Translations under genes and position numbers: made by a program
Shown: in pieces, positions 16,240-24,116 of the stretch
How positions within the stretch are numbered: the stretch's first letter is position 1
Layout: each line of letters opens with the position of its first letter
Assembly: GCA_001791275.1 (NCBI GenBank)
Contig: MGEH01000004.1
Span: forward strand, 38,934-92,868
Direction: 5' to 3'
Length of the DNA: 53,935 nt
DNA from: Candidatus Uhrbacteria bacterium RIFCSPHIGHO2_12_FULL_60_25
GTDB lineage: Bacteria > Patescibacteriota > Patescibacteriia > 2-12-FULL-60-25
The notes under the pieces: generated by a model
The model's input: only the letters and a program-made list of their open reading frames with translations
Databases searched by the model: none
Told to the model about the DNA's origin: nothing

Positions 16240-16247
16240 GTTATCTT
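16240..16247 (+). promoter_or_regulatory. extended -10 (TGTTATCTT) of rpmE
   Basis: TGTTATCTT lies about 10 nt before ATG 16258 and predicts a nearly leaderless rpmE mRNA. Confidence 0.5.
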
Positions 16248-16257
16248 TCTGCGGCTT

Positions 16258-16569
16258 ATGAAGGCCGATACCCACCCAACGTATTTCCCGAGTGCCAAGG
16301 TCGTCTGCGCCTGCGGCAATGCGTTTAACGTGGGTTCGACCGTGAAGGAGCTCCACGTGGAGCTCTGCGCGAAGTGCCATCCGTTTTACACCGGGAAGCA
16401 GAAACTCGTGGACACGGCGCGCCGGGTGGAGAAGTTCACCGAGAAGGTTGCGGCCAAGGCCGCGAAGGCCGCGGTCGGAGGGAAGAAGCAGAAGACGGTG
16501 AAGCGCGCCGCGATGAAGGCCGCGAAGAAGGCGCAGAAGAAGCCGACGCGGTTGGACGAGACTCTTTAG
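16258..16569 (+). CDS. rpmE: 50S ribosomal protein bL31
   Basis: Small ribosomal protein of the large subunit, bridging to the head of the small subunit. 'MKADTHPTYFPSAKVVCACGNAF' with CxC and 'ELCAKCHPFYTGKQKLVDTARRVEKF' with CxxC give the four-cysteine zinc form. A lysine/alanine-rich C-terminal tail of about 40 aa extends beyond the typical ~70-aa protein and probably contacts rRNA. The track start is inside the queA upstream region; ATG 16258 begins the family. prfA follows after 53 nt. Confidence 0.95.
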   Translation: MKADTHPTYFPSAKVVCACGNAFNVGSTVKELHVELCAKCHPFYTGKQKLVDTARRVEKFTEKVAAKAAKAAVGGKKQKTVKRAAMKAAKKAQKKPTRLDETL

Positions 16570-16622
16570 ATGCGGGTTGGTGATAGACTCCCGTTCAGGG
16601 AGTCTTGTCATAGATAACGACC

Positions 16623-17699
16623 ATGATCACGTCTGAATTAACCAAAGCGCTCGAAGACGCGAAGACGCGTCTCGAATCGCTCGAGGCGAAGATTGTCGCA
16701 CCCGCGACGCTCAGCGACCAACGGAAGCTGCGCGAGGTTTCGCTTGCGTACAAGGCGACGCAACACGTCGTCCGGACGGGCGACGCATGGGCCACGCTCC
16801 TCGTGGCCAAGCGCGACGCGGACGTCGCGGCAGGGTCCGGGGACGCGGACATGCAGACCCTTGGTACGACCGAGCTTGCGCGGATCGAGCCGGAACTCGC
16901 GGCTGCGGTCGAAGCGTTTGAATTGGCGCTCATTCCGCCGGACGCGCACGACATGAACGACGTGATCGTCGAAATCCGCGCGGGTACGGGCGGGGACGAG
17001 GCGTCCATCTTCGCCGAGGACCTGTTCCGGATGATCGCGCGGTACGCGGAGAAGAAAGGATGGAAGACGGCGCTCGTGTCCGAGTCGCGGTCTGAAGCGG
17101 GCGGGTACAAGGAAGCAATCTTTACGGTCTCCGGAGAAGGCGCGTACGGTCGCTTGAAGTTCGAGAGCGGGGTCCACCGCGTGCAGCGCATTCCGGTCAC
17201 GGAAAAACAGGGGAGGATCCACACGTCCACGGCCACGGTCGCGGTGCTGCCTCAAGTCGAAGACACCGAAGTCGCGATCGACGCGAAGGACCTCCGCATT
17301 GACACGTTCTGCGCCGGCGGCAAGGGCGGACAGAGCGTCAATACGACGTATTCCGCGGTCCGCATCACGCACCTGCCGACCAATATCGTCGTGTCGTGTC
17401 AGGACGAGCGCTCACAGGTGCAAAACCGCGAACGCGCCATGCAGATCTTGCGTGCGCGCATTTGGGAGCACGAAGAGGCGAAGAAGCGCGCGACGATCGA
17501 GGCGAACCGCCGTTCGCAGATCGGCACGGGCGACCGGAGCGAGAAGATACGCACCTATAATTACCCGCAGGACCGCATCACGGACCACAGAATCAAGCAT
17601 TCGTGGCACAATATCCCGACGATCCTTGGCGGGGACCTGGACCAGGTGATTAATGCGGTGAAGAAGGGAAAAGTCGGAGACGACGACGAAAATGTCTAA
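16623..17699 (+). CDS. prfA: peptide chain release factor 1
   Basis: RF1 reads UAA and UAG and triggers peptidyl-tRNA hydrolysis. The 358-aa protein has the coiled N-terminal domain, '[16 protein letters not shown]', and the catalytic GGQ in '[13 protein letters not shown]' (about residues 235-237), followed by '[17 protein letters not shown]'. A CATAGA-like -10 box (and overlapping TAGATA) lies just before the start. The enzyme that would methylate its GGQ glutamine, PrmC, is encoded at the far end of this window. Confidence 0.97.
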   Translation: MITSELTKALEDAKTRLESLEAKIVAPATLSDQRKLREVSLAYKATQHVVRTGDAWATLLVAKRDADVAAGSGDADMQTLGTTELARIEPELAAAVEAFELALIPPDAHDMNDVIVEIRAGTGGDEASIFAEDLFRMIARYAEKKGWKTALVSESRSEAGGYKEAIFTVSGEGAYGRLKFESGVHRVQRIPVTEKQGRIHTSTATVAVLPQVEDTEVAIDAKDLRIDTFCAGGKGGQSVNTTYSAVRITHLPTNIVVSCQDERSQVQNRERAMQILRARIWEHEEAKKRATIEANRRSQIGTGDRSEKIRTYNYPQDRITDHRIKHSWHNIPTILGGDLDQVINAVKKGKVGDDDENV

Positions 17700-17765
17700 T
17701 TTCTAATTTCTAATTTCTAAAATCTTATTTCGCGTAGCGAATTAGAAATTAGGAATTAGTAATTG
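17697..17765. repeat. TTCTAAT heptamer array with inverted arm
   Basis: Three tandem TTCTAAT-type units follow the prfA stop. After a short spacer (TTATTTCGCGTAGCG) comes the inverted arm AATTAGAAATTAGGAATTAG. The layout matches the GGGAACC, GTGCTTGA and TTACGAA arrays elsewhere: same architecture, different unit sequence. Confidence 0.8.
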
Positions 17766-17800
17766 GTCATTCGACGACCAACGTAGGAGAATGCAAACGT

Positions 17801-18481
17801 ATGGATGCCATCATCATGTGCGCGGGACGCGGCACGCGAATGCGGCCGATCACCGACTCGATCCCGAAACCCCTTGTGCCCATTTTGGGCAAGGGGTCGC
17901 TCGAGCGGACGCTCGACATTCTGCCCCGCGAGGTGGACCGGGTGATCCTCGTGGTGGGCTACCGCGGCGACCAGATCCGCGATCGCATCGGCACGGAGTG
18001 GAAGGGGAAGAAGATTACATACCTCTCCCAGCAGCCGCTCGACGGAACCGGAGGGGCGCTCCGACAGGTCGAGCCGTACCTTGAGAGCGACCGGTTCCTC
18101 ATCATGAACGGGGACGATCTCTACTCGGCCGTTGACCTCGAAAAACTCGTCCAGTCCGAGCGAGGGGTACTCCTTTTGGAGACTCGTCTCGAGAAAGAAG
18201 AGGATGCGTGGACGAAAGACGAAAAAGGCCTTCTCACAAAGCTCCGCCGCATGCCGGCGGGGGAGCGTGGGCTCGTGAACATAGGCGCGTACTGTCTCGA
18301 CCGGAACTGGTACCGCACGAAACCCATCCAGGTGCCCGGAAAAGCGAACGAATGGAGTCTCCCGCACGCGCTCCTTGAACTCATCGCCATGGGCTCCCAC
18401 GTGTCTGCGGTCCCCGCGACCTGGTGGATGCCGGTCGGTACGCCCGCAGAACTTGCAGCCGCGGAAGCCGCGTTGCGTTAG
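17801..18481 (+). CDS. sugar-1-phosphate nucleotidyltransferase
   Basis: NTP-transferase (RfbA/ManC-type GT-A fold) that would activate a sugar-1-phosphate. The signature 'IIMCAGRGTRMRPITDSIPKPLVPI' is at the N-terminus, followed by 'QQPLDGTGGALRQ' and 'LIMNGDDLYS', where the Asp pair binds metal. Length of 226 aa is typical of short single-domain forms. AGGAG sits 11 nt before ATG 17801. It may serve cell-wall or surface glycan synthesis; the specific sugar cannot be told. Confidence 0.92.
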   Translation: MDAIIMCAGRGTRMRPITDSIPKPLVPILGKGSLERTLDILPREVDRVILVVGYRGDQIRDRIGTEWKGKKITYLSQQPLDGTGGALRQVEPYLESDRFLIMNGDDLYSAVDLEKLVQSERGVLLLETRLEKEEDAWTKDEKGLLTKLRRMPAGERGLVNIGAYCLDRNWYRTKPIQVPGKANEWSLPHALLELIAMGSHVSAVPATWWMPVGTPAELAAAEAALR

Positions 18482-18491
18482 TCAGGGCGGG

Positions 18492-18520
18492 TTGACATGA
18501 GGCCGATTTTCCGGTATGGT
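18492..18520 (+). promoter_or_regulatory. sigma-70 promoter of the lipoprotein gene
   Basis: TTGACA, 17 nt, TATGGT. The transcript would start near 18527, giving a ~55-nt leader that contains a Shine-Dalgarno (CGGAGGG, 18571-18577). This differs from the leaderless pattern of many neighbours. Confidence 0.75.
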
Positions 18521-18581
18521 TGGATGTCTGTCACTGCGGACGGTCCGCACTGACGGAACAGAGACTTCGACGGAGGGACTC

Positions 18582-19358
18582 ATGCGACCTTTCAACAAGC
18601 TCATGACGGCATTTCTCCTCATCGGAGGGTGCGGAGGAGATCGGTTCGAAACCGTGCCGTTCCCTGATCCAGACGCCAATCCCGACGATTCCGGAAAATC
18701 GGATCATGGGAACGACGGGTTCGGTGGCCATGCCGGCGTCTCCGGCAGTGCAGGGTCGGCAGGACAAGCCGGCCTTGCGGGCGCTGCAGGCGAAGAAGCT
18801 GACGCGCGAGCCGATGCGGACGTCGACGCGGCCCAAGACGCGGACCACGACGTCGAACAAGACGTTGCGTGGGACGCGAAAGACTCGGGCACGGAGGACG
18901 TTGTGACGCCCATGGACGCCAAGGACGTGTACGCCCCGGATTCCGGAGACGCCGACGCATCGGACGGTTCCATCGAACCGGAATGCAAGGTCACCGGCAT
19001 ACGCGTCCGGATGGACGCGGTGAACGGGAAGACGATCGTCCAGGCCAATGCGGCCATTGGCGACGCATCATCGTTTACGGACGGCGTGTGCAAGGTCGCG
19101 GACGATCGCGACCCGTCGAACTCGTCCTTCGAGTGCTGCCTCTCGATCGAGCCCTCTGGCGTCGTGAAGCTGTGGCTCGACTTCGTGTTCTCGGACGGCA
19201 CGCACGCCTGCACAAGCACGGCCTCGGGTTGCAGTCCGCTCACGCAGTACTCGATCTGGTTCAACGGCACCCGGGTTCAGCAGCTGTATATTTCGAACAA
19301 CTACCTGCCGAACTGCATGTCACCCGGCTGCCAGTGGTACGTCTACACCGGGCCATAA
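18582..19358 (+). CDS. lipoprotein with collagen-like Gly segment and Cys-rich domain
   Basis: The 258-aa predicted lipoprotein has a short hydrophobic N-terminus ending in a lipobox-like 'LLIGGC' (Cys ~19). It is followed by a low-complexity linker with Gly-x-y triplets ('GVSGSAGSAGQAGLAG') and an Asp/Ala-rich acidic stretch. The C-terminal ~120 aa form a domain with eight cysteines ('ECKVTGIRVRMDAV...FECCLSIEP'). ATG 18582 is fixed by GGAGG 6 nt upstream and by the lipobox; the track start lies before the Shine-Dalgarno. The function is unknown; a surface-exposed role is inferred. The linker resembles spacers of surface lipoproteins in other bacteria. Confidence 0.8.
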   Translation: MRPFNKLMTAFLLIGGCGGDRFETVPFPDPDANPDDSGKSDHGNDGFGGHAGVSGSAGSAGQAGLAGAAGEEADARADADVDAAQDADHDVEQDVAWDAKDSGTEDVVTPMDAKDVYAPDSGDADASDGSIEPECKVTGIRVRMDAVNGKTIVQANAAIGDASSFTDGVCKVADDRDPSNSSFECCLSIEPSGVVKLWLDFVFSDGTHACTSTASGCSPLTQYSIWFNGTRVQQLYISNNYLPNCMSPGCQWYVYTGP

Positions 19359-19371
19359 GGGTCTTTTCCAC

Positions 19372-19412
19372 CCCCCGTCTCGCTTCTATGCGGGACGGGG
19401 GTTGTCATTTTC
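19372..19412 (+). terminator. terminator after the lipoprotein gene
   Basis: CCCCGTC-T-CGC pairs with GCG-G-GACGGGG, then TTGTCATTTT. It is directly followed by the rpsB promoter. Confidence 0.75.
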
Positions 19413-19421
19413 CAGGGATTT

Positions 19422-19430
19422 TGTTATTCT
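19422..19430 (+). promoter_or_regulatory. extended -10 (TGTTATTCT) of rpsB-tsf
   Basis: TGTTATTCT gives a start near 19437 and a leader of ~98 nt before rpsB. Confidence 0.6.
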
Positions 19431-19436
19431 CTCCGC

Positions 19437-19534
19437 GCTTAATCATCCCACATCGTATCCATCCAACGGTCGCGACTCCTGTCCCGCATTGCGGGGTTCA
19501 GCGACCGGGGTACGAGAGGAAATAAGGAGTATCT
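19437..19534 (+). promoter_or_regulatory. rpsB leader with stem-loop and Shine-Dalgarno
   Basis: The leader holds an interrupted stem-loop (GTCGC...CCGC-ATT-GCGG...GCGAC, about 19470-19506) and AAGGAG 5 nt before the rpsB ATG. Many bacteria autoregulate rpsB-tsf by S2 binding to its leader. That this one does so is inference from position and structure only. Confidence 0.45.
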
Positions 19535-20299
19535 ATGCCACCTATCCCATCCCTCACGGACCTCCTCCAGGCGGGCGTCCACTTCGGCCACCAGACGGCC
19601 AAGTGGCACCCGAAGATGAAGAAGTACATCTTCGGCGAACGCCAGGGGATCCACATCATCAATTTGGAAGCGACGCAGCAGGCGCTCGAGCGCGCCGCCG
19701 CCTTCGCCAAACAGACCACGGCCCGTGGCGGCGTCGTCCTCTTCGTCGGAACGAAGAAGCAGGCGTCTGACCTCGTCCGAGCCGCTGCGACCGCGGCCTC
19801 CATGCCGTACGTGAACAAGCGCTGGCTCGGCGGCACGCTCACGAACTACGTGAACATGGCCCAGCTCCTCCGGAAGTACAAGGAACTGAAGCGGAAGCTC
19901 GAGAAGGGCGAACTCGGGAAGTACACGAAGTTCGAACAACAGAAATTCGCCGAACAGGTGGAAGTGTATGACGACAAGATCGGCGGGCTCGCCGACCTCA
20001 TGCGCATCCCGGACGCTGTTTTCATCTTGGACATCCGGAAGGACAAGACGGCGCTCGATGAAGCTCAGCGCCGCGGGGTCAAGATCATCGCCATTACGGA
20101 TACGAATGTGAACCCGACCGGCATCGAGTACCCGATCCCTGCGAACGACGACGCCGTGAAATCCATCGAACTTATCGCGAACCTCATCTCGGCTGCTTGC
20201 AAAGAAGGTCGTGACGAGTGGGAGAAAGCGCGGGCACGGCTTGGCGGGTCGCTCATGAATCAAAACGCTCCGACAGAAAAAGCAGCCGCATCACTATGA
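19535..20299 (+). CDS. rpsB: 30S ribosomal protein uS2
   Basis: Small-subunit protein near the mRNA exit/anti-SD region. 'LLQAGVHFGHQTAKWHPKMKKYIFGERQGIHIINLEAT' is the universal N-terminal signature, followed by 'KRWLGGTLTNY', 'IRKDKTALDEAQRRGVKIIAITDTN' and the terminal 'AIELIANLI'-type helix. The length of 254 aa is normal. It overlaps tsf by 4 nt (ATGA), the classical rpsB-tsf operon with translational coupling. A strong AAGGAG supports the start. Confidence 0.98.
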   Translation: MPPIPSLTDLLQAGVHFGHQTAKWHPKMKKYIFGERQGIHIINLEATQQALERAAAFAKQTTARGGVVLFVGTKKQASDLVRAAATAASMPYVNKRWLGGTLTNYVNMAQLLRKYKELKRKLEKGELGKYTKFEQQKFAEQVEVYDDKIGGLADLMRIPDAVFILDIRKDKTALDEAQRRGVKIIAITDTNVNPTGIEYPIPANDDAVKSIELIANLISAACKEGRDEWEKARARLGGSLMNQNAPTEKAAASL

Positions 20300-20907
20300 T
20301 CGACGCAAAAATCGTCGCAGACCTTCGTGCCATGACAGGCGCTGGCATCGTCGAATGCAAGAAGGCGCTCGAAGAGGCGGGTGGCGACATGAAGAAGGCA
20401 GTCGACGTCCTCCGGAAGAGCGGAGCAGCCAAAGCCGCGAAGAAGTCCTCCGAGCGGCAGACGGCCGAAGGGGTCGTCCACGCGTACGTCCACTCGAACG
20501 AGAAAGTCGGCGCTCTGGTCGAACTGCAGTGTGAGACCGACTTCGTGGCGCGCACGCAGGATTTCAAGGACCTCGCGCACGACATCGCCATGCAGATCGC
20601 GGCGACCGACCCGGTCTGGGTATCTCCGGAGACGATCCCTGCAGGCGAAGTCGAGAAAGCGCGTGCGTCCTTCATGGCCGAACCGGACCTCGCGAAGAAG
20701 CCGGAAGACATCCGGGCGAAGATCGTGGAAGGGAAACTCGGCAAGTGGTACGCCGAGGTCACGCTTACCAAGCAGCTCTGGGTGAAAGACGACTCGAAGA
20801 CCATCGAACAGCTCGTGAACGAGAAGATCGCGACGATCGGGGAGAAGATCGTGATCGCGCGGTTCTGCCGGTTCCTACTGTCGGCCACGCCGTCCGTTCG
20901 TGAATAG
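20296..20907 (+). CDS. tsf: elongation factor Ts
   Basis: Nucleotide exchange factor for EF-Tu. The N-terminal UBA-like 'VADLRAMTGAGIVECKKALEEAGGDMKKAVDVLRK' and the core 'QCETDFVARTQDFKDLAHDIAMQIAA' are diagnostic. At 203 aa it is a short EF-Ts like those of Thermus and many small-genome bacteria, lacking most of the second core subdomain. The ATG at 20296 overlaps the rpsB stop. The C-terminus ends '...ARFCRFLLSATPSVRE'; only the first part of this looks conserved. Confidence 0.97.
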   Translation: MIDAKIVADLRAMTGAGIVECKKALEEAGGDMKKAVDVLRKSGAAKAAKKSSERQTAEGVVHAYVHSNEKVGALVELQCETDFVARTQDFKDLAHDIAMQIAATDPVWVSPETIPAGEVEKARASFMAEPDLAKKPEDIRAKIVEGKLGKWYAEVTLTKQLWVKDDSKTIEQLVNEKIATIGEKIVIARFCRFLLSATPSVRE

Positions 20908-20913
20908 AGAAGG

Positions 20914-20937
20914 ACCCCGCCTCAGGCGGGGTTTTTC
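20914..20937 (+). terminator. rpsB-tsf terminator
   Basis: ACCCCGCC-TCA-GGCGGGGT followed by TTTT, 7 nt after the tsf stop. Confidence 0.9.
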
Positions 20938-20945
20938 GATACTGC

Positions 20946-21429
20946 GTCATCCCGAGCGTAGGGCCGTCCGACGGCCCGGAGCCGAGGGACAGTTTTCAGA
21001 CATCTAGATCTTCGTCTGATCGTGGCAGGAATAGCGTCAGATCAATCCAAGGCGGATTGAGCGACCCGATGAGTCGTTTTTTCTTCTCCCGTCTCCAGCC
21101 TTTGATCTGCTTTTCACGTTCAATTGCTTCTCCCGGCGTGTCATGGATTTCGAAATAGACTAATTTCGTGCACTGTTTTTCAGTTGTGAAGCCACGATTC
21201 AGTTTCATTCTATGCTGGACAACCCGATCGTAAAGATTATTCGTCACCCCGATATAGAGCACTCCGATGTCACTTGCCAGGATGTACACGTACATATAGT
21301 CAACCGGTGTCCTCATCCGTTCGATGAGTGATGCGAGATAGAGCTTGGAGGGCTCGTCGAGGAGGCCTAACGCATTTGAAAACTGTCCTTCGGCTTCGGG
21401 CCGTCGGACGGCCCTACGCTCAGGATGAC
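20946..21429. mobile_element. long inverted repeat pair enclosing a GIY-YIG gene, copy 2
   Basis: The left arm (20946-20998) begins GTCATCCCGAGCG and ends GGGACAGTTTTC. The right arm (21378-21429) is its imperfect reverse complement (GAAAACTGTCC...CAGGATGAC). Both contain the GGCCGTCGGACGGCC-type palindrome. Elsewhere in the window the same two arms lie almost back to back (36096) or with a short spacer. Here the loop carries a complete nuclease gene, so I call it a candidate mobile element; mobility itself is inferred. Confidence 0.6.
20996..21295 (-). CDS. single-domain GIY-YIG endonuclease-like protein (in inverted repeat)
   Basis: The 99-aa protein reads 'MYVYILASDIGVLYIGVTNNLYDRVVQHR' with intact GIY (VYI) and YIG strands, the conserved Arg, and 'EIHDTPGEAIEREKQIKGWRREKK' carrying the catalytic-type Glu. 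The family is known for 'GIY-YIG nuclease' singletons of unclear role. The ORF track extends upstream through the repeat to 21478; the start at 21295 matches where relatives begin, and 21316 is possible. It differs clearly from the GIY-YIG protein at 5044, so the two are not a recent duplication. It lies convergent to tsf and inside the inverted repeat. Confidence 0.9.
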   Translation of the reverse strand: MYVYILASDIGVLYIGVTNNLYDRVVQHRMKLNRGFTTEKQCTKLVYFEIHDTPGEAIEREKQIKGWRREKKKRLIGSLNPPWIDLTLFLPRSDEDLDV

Positions 21430-21482
21430 ACATGGGCGGGGCACTCGTCTGGGATGACGTTAATGTTCGCAAGGTCATATCT

Positions 21483-21522
21483 ATTCAGTCTCAAACATAA
21501 AACCACACGTCAAGTGTGGATA
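21483..21522. repeat. REP-like element (ATTCAGTCTCAAA + hairpin), copy A
   Basis: TTCAGTCTCAAACATAAAAC is followed by the small hairpin CCACAC-GTCAA-GTGTGG. It is nearly identical to 33672-33711. Both copies follow the right arm of a long inverted repeat. A shorter copy adjoins the transposase at the left edge. It may be a REP element served by that transposase (inference). Confidence 0.75.
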
Positions 21523-21524
21523 CG

Positions 21525-21533
21525 TGCTATACT
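21525..21533 (+). promoter_or_regulatory. extended -10 (TGCTATACT) of the small TM gene
   Basis: TGCTATACT lies right after the REP-like hairpin and about 52 nt before ATG 21586. The leader contains CGAGGG...CCCTCG inverted arms around a T-rich stretch. Confidence 0.6.
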
Positions 21534-21585
21534 CCCTGCACATCGAGGGGCTCTTTTTTATTCATCCCTCGCACTTTCTCTCTGT

Positions 21586-21783
21586 ATGCCGAAGTTCGTC
21601 AAACGTCTCAAGGACACATTGACGCCGCACATCTTCCACACCGTGTCCCAGCACCACAGCTGGCTCACCATCATCGGCGTGTCGTTCGCGCTCATGTCGC
21701 TCGGGTTTGCGCTCGTACTCGTCCGGCTCTACAGCCGCATCCTGGTCCTCGAGGCCGCGATCAACGTGTTGGCGTCGAAGTAA
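21586..21783 (+). CDS. small one-TM membrane protein
   Basis: The 65-aa protein has a basic N-terminus ('MPKFVKRLKDTLTPHIF') and one long hydrophobic segment ('WLTIIGVSFALMSLGFALVLV') followed by a short tail. No family is recognised. ATG 21586 is preferred because the track start lies in repeat DNA and the promoter is at 21525. It sits 35 nt upstream of gap, which has its own -10. Confidence 0.65.
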   Translation: MPKFVKRLKDTLTPHIFHTVSQHHSWLTIIGVSFALMSLGFALVLVRLYSRILVLEAAINVLASK

Positions 21784-21800
21784 CATACATGGGCCAGGGG

Positions 21801-21809
21801 TGCTACAAT
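21801..21809 (+). promoter_or_regulatory. extended -10 (TGCTACAAT) of gap-pgk
   Basis: TGCTACAAT ends 9 nt before the gap ATG at 21819. The same box at nearly the same distance precedes eno, another glycolytic gene. Confidence 0.75.
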
Positions 21810-21818
21810 GCGCCCACT

Positions 21819-22823
21819 ATGCCCCGCATCGCCATCAATGGATTCGGCCGGATCGGCCGGAACACGTTCAAGGCCGGGTTTGGGAAACCCGGGTTCGACG
21901 TCGTGGCCGTGAACGACCTCACGGACGCAAAGACCCTCGCGCACCTCCTGAAACACGATTCCACGTACCACGCGTGGGACAAGAGTGTCTCATCTGACGC
22001 GACCAATCTCATCATCGAAGGGAAGAAGATCCCGGTTCTGGCCGAGAAAGACCCAACGAAGCTCCCGTGGGGAAAGATGAAGGTGGACGTGGTCCTCGAG
22101 TGCACGGGCCGCTTCACGTCGGAAGAAGGCGCGTCGCAACACCTGAAGGCCGGGGCCAAGCGCGCGATCATCTCCGCGCCGGCGAAGGGCGGGAATGTCC
22201 CGACCCACGTGATCGGCGTCAATGAAAAGGACGCAGGGAAGTCGAAGCTGATCAATAACGCGTCCTGCACCACGAACTGCATCGCGCCCGTGGCCGCCGT
22301 GATCCATGCCGCGTTCGGTGTCAAGAAAGCGATGATGACTACGATTCATTCCTATACCGCGGATCAAGTCTTGCAAGACGGACCCCACAAGGACCTGCGG
22401 CGCGCGCGGTCCGCCGGCCAGAATATCATCCCCACCACCACGGGCGCGGCAATCGCCACCACGGAGGTCATCCCGGAACTGAAAGGTCTCTTCGACGGCA
22501 TCTCCATCCGAGTTCCGACGGCATGCGTCTCGTTGGCCGACTTCACCTTCCTCGTGAAAAAGAAGACGACCAAGGAGGAGGTGAACAGCGTTTTGAAGAA
22601 AGCCGCGATGAGCCCCGCCTTCAAGGGGATCGTTGAGGTCACCGAGGAGGCTCTGGTGTCGTCGGATTTCGTCGGGAATCCCGCTTCGGCCATCGTGGAC
22701 CTTCCGTTCACCCAGGTGGTGGACGGGGACATGGTGAAGGTGCTCGCCTGGTACGATAATGAGTGGGCCTATTCGGTCCGACTTGCCGAAATTGCCGTGA
22801 TGGTCGGTCAGTCGCTGAAATGA
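21819..22823 (+). CDS. gap: glyceraldehyde-3-phosphate dehydrogenase, type I
   Basis: Oxidises GAP to 1,3-bisphosphoglycerate with NAD(P). 'RIAINGFGRIGRN' is the Rossmann nucleotide loop, 'NNASCTTNCIAP' holds the catalytic Cys (about residue 149) and 'TTIHSYTADQ' the partner His. 'WYDNEWAYSVRL' closes the domain. The length of 334 aa is standard. Strand 2 reads 'VAVNDLTD', the Asp suggesting NAD preference (inference). The track extends upstream to 21516, but ATG 21819 follows a strong extended -10. It overlaps pgk by 4 nt (ATGA). Confidence 0.98.
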   Translation: MPRIAINGFGRIGRNTFKAGFGKPGFDVVAVNDLTDAKTLAHLLKHDSTYHAWDKSVSSDATNLIIEGKKIPVLAEKDPTKLPWGKMKVDVVLECTGRFTSEEGASQHLKAGAKRAIISAPAKGGNVPTHVIGVNEKDAGKSKLINNASCTTNCIAPVAAVIHAAFGVKKAMMTTIHSYTADQVLQDGPHKDLRRARSAGQNIIPTTTGAAIATTEVIPELKGLFDGISIRVPTACVSLADFTFLVKKKTTKEEVNSVLKKAAMSPAFKGIVEVTEEALVSSDFVGNPASAIVDLPFTQVVDGDMVKVLAWYDNEWAYSVRLAEIAVMVGQSLK

Positions 22824-24103
22824 CGATGAAATTGCGTCCACTCCCGCCCGGCAAAGACCTCGGCTGTCTCCGGATTTACGTCCGCGTGGATTGGAATATC
22901 CCGCACTCCGGTGAGATGGGCGAGGAAGAGTCGCTCAAGATCACGCGGTCGTATCCGCTTCTCTTCAATCTGCGGAAGCGGGGCGCGATCGTGTTCGTCC
23001 TCACGCACCTCGGGCGGCCGAAGGGTCGCGACAAGACGTATTCGACCAAACCGCTCGCGACGCTGGTCAAGGTTCATTCGGGTCTTCCCATAACGTTCAT
23101 GGACGTGGACCTGGCGAGCGACGCGGGCAGGAAGAAGTTTGCGCGGGATGTCGACGTCTACACACCTGGCGACGTCGTCCTACTTGAGAACGTTCGGTTC
23201 CAGGCGGGCGAAGAGACGAACGATCCGAAACTGGTCGCCGCGTACGCAAAACACGCTGACGCATTCGTGAACGACGCGTTCGCGTCGTGCCACCGGGCGC
23301 ACGCGTCCGTCACAGGACTCGCGAAGGCGCTCCCGTCATTCGCCGGGCCGGCGTTGCTTCAAGAAGTCTCGAAGGTCGGAAAGCTCCTCGAGAGACCGAA
23401 GCGGCCTTACCTTGCCTTCATTGGCGGGTCGAAATTGACGACTAAGTTACCGGTCATTCAGTCGCTTTTGAAGACGGCGGACAGGGTCTACGTCGGCGGC
23501 GCCATGGCGCACGCGTTTTTTACCGCAAAGCGGATGCCCATCGGCGCGTCGTACATCGAGAAAGAAGGCGTCTCCGACGCGAAGAAGATCATGGGCCATC
23601 CAAAGCTCGTCTTGCCTGGAGACGTCTGTGTCGCGAAGAAGCTCGCGCCGGGCGCGCGGCCGCGCTGCGTCGCCTTGTCCGCCGTGAAGAAACAGGACGT
23701 GATCGGCGACATCGGGACGGAAACCATGCGCGCATGGGCGAGCGATATCCGTACGGCGAAGACGATCGTGTGGAACGGTCCGGTCGGCGTGACGGAACTC
23801 CCGGCGTTCTCGCACGGCTCGCTCGTGCTCGGCCGCGCGATCGCCGCGAGGTCACGGGGGAAGACCTATGGCGTCGTCGGCGGCGGCGACACGCTTCCGG
23901 TCGTGGCGCGGACGGGGATGTCGGAGTACTTCGACTTCATTTCGACCGGCGGCGGCGCCATGCTCGAGTTCATCGCGACACGCGGGAAGCTCCCGGGTCT
24001 CTCTGTCTTATCCGGTACCCAGAAGAAGGGGATTCCAGCGGTCGTCCACTCAAAGAAGGAACACGGGTCCGCATGCGGTCCAACATCACGAAAGAAGTGC
24101 TAA
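22820..24103 (+). CDS. pgk: phosphoglycerate kinase
   Basis: Makes ATP from 1,3-bisphosphoglycerate. 'YVRVDWNIP' is the substrate-binding strand, 'LTHLGRPKG' follows, 'LLENVRFQAGEE' is typical, and the C-terminal nucleotide site shows 'WNGPVGVTE' and 'GGGDTLPVV...FISTGGGAMLEFI'. The length of 427 aa is slightly longer than usual, with a C-terminal tail after 'GLSVL'. It is coupled to gap by ATGA overlap. Eno, the next pathway gene present, is 7 kb away. Confidence 0.98.
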   Translation: MTMKLRPLPPGKDLGCLRIYVRVDWNIPHSGEMGEEESLKITRSYPLLFNLRKRGAIVFVLTHLGRPKGRDKTYSTKPLATLVKVHSGLPITFMDVDLASDAGRKKFARDVDVYTPGDVVLLENVRFQAGEETNDPKLVAAYAKHADAFVNDAFASCHRAHASVTGLAKALPSFAGPALLQEVSKVGKLLERPKRPYLAFIGGSKLTTKLPVIQSLLKTADRVYVGGAMAHAFFTAKRMPIGASYIEKEGVSDAKKIMGHPKLVLPGDVCVAKKLAPGARPRCVALSAVKKQDVIGDIGTETMRAWASDIRTAKTIVWNGPVGVTELPAFSHGSLVLGRAIAARSRGKTYGVVGGGDTLPVVARTGMSEYFDFISTGGGAMLEFIATRGKLPGLSVLSGTQKKGIPAVVHSKKEHGSACGPTSRKKC

Positions 24104-24106
24104 TAT
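24098..24106 (+). promoter_or_regulatory. extended -10 (TGCTAATAT) of the SIMPL gene
   Basis: TGCTAATAT overlaps the end of pgk and lies 10 nt before ATG 24117. Confidence 0.65.
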
Positions 24107-24116
24107 TTTAACCCAT

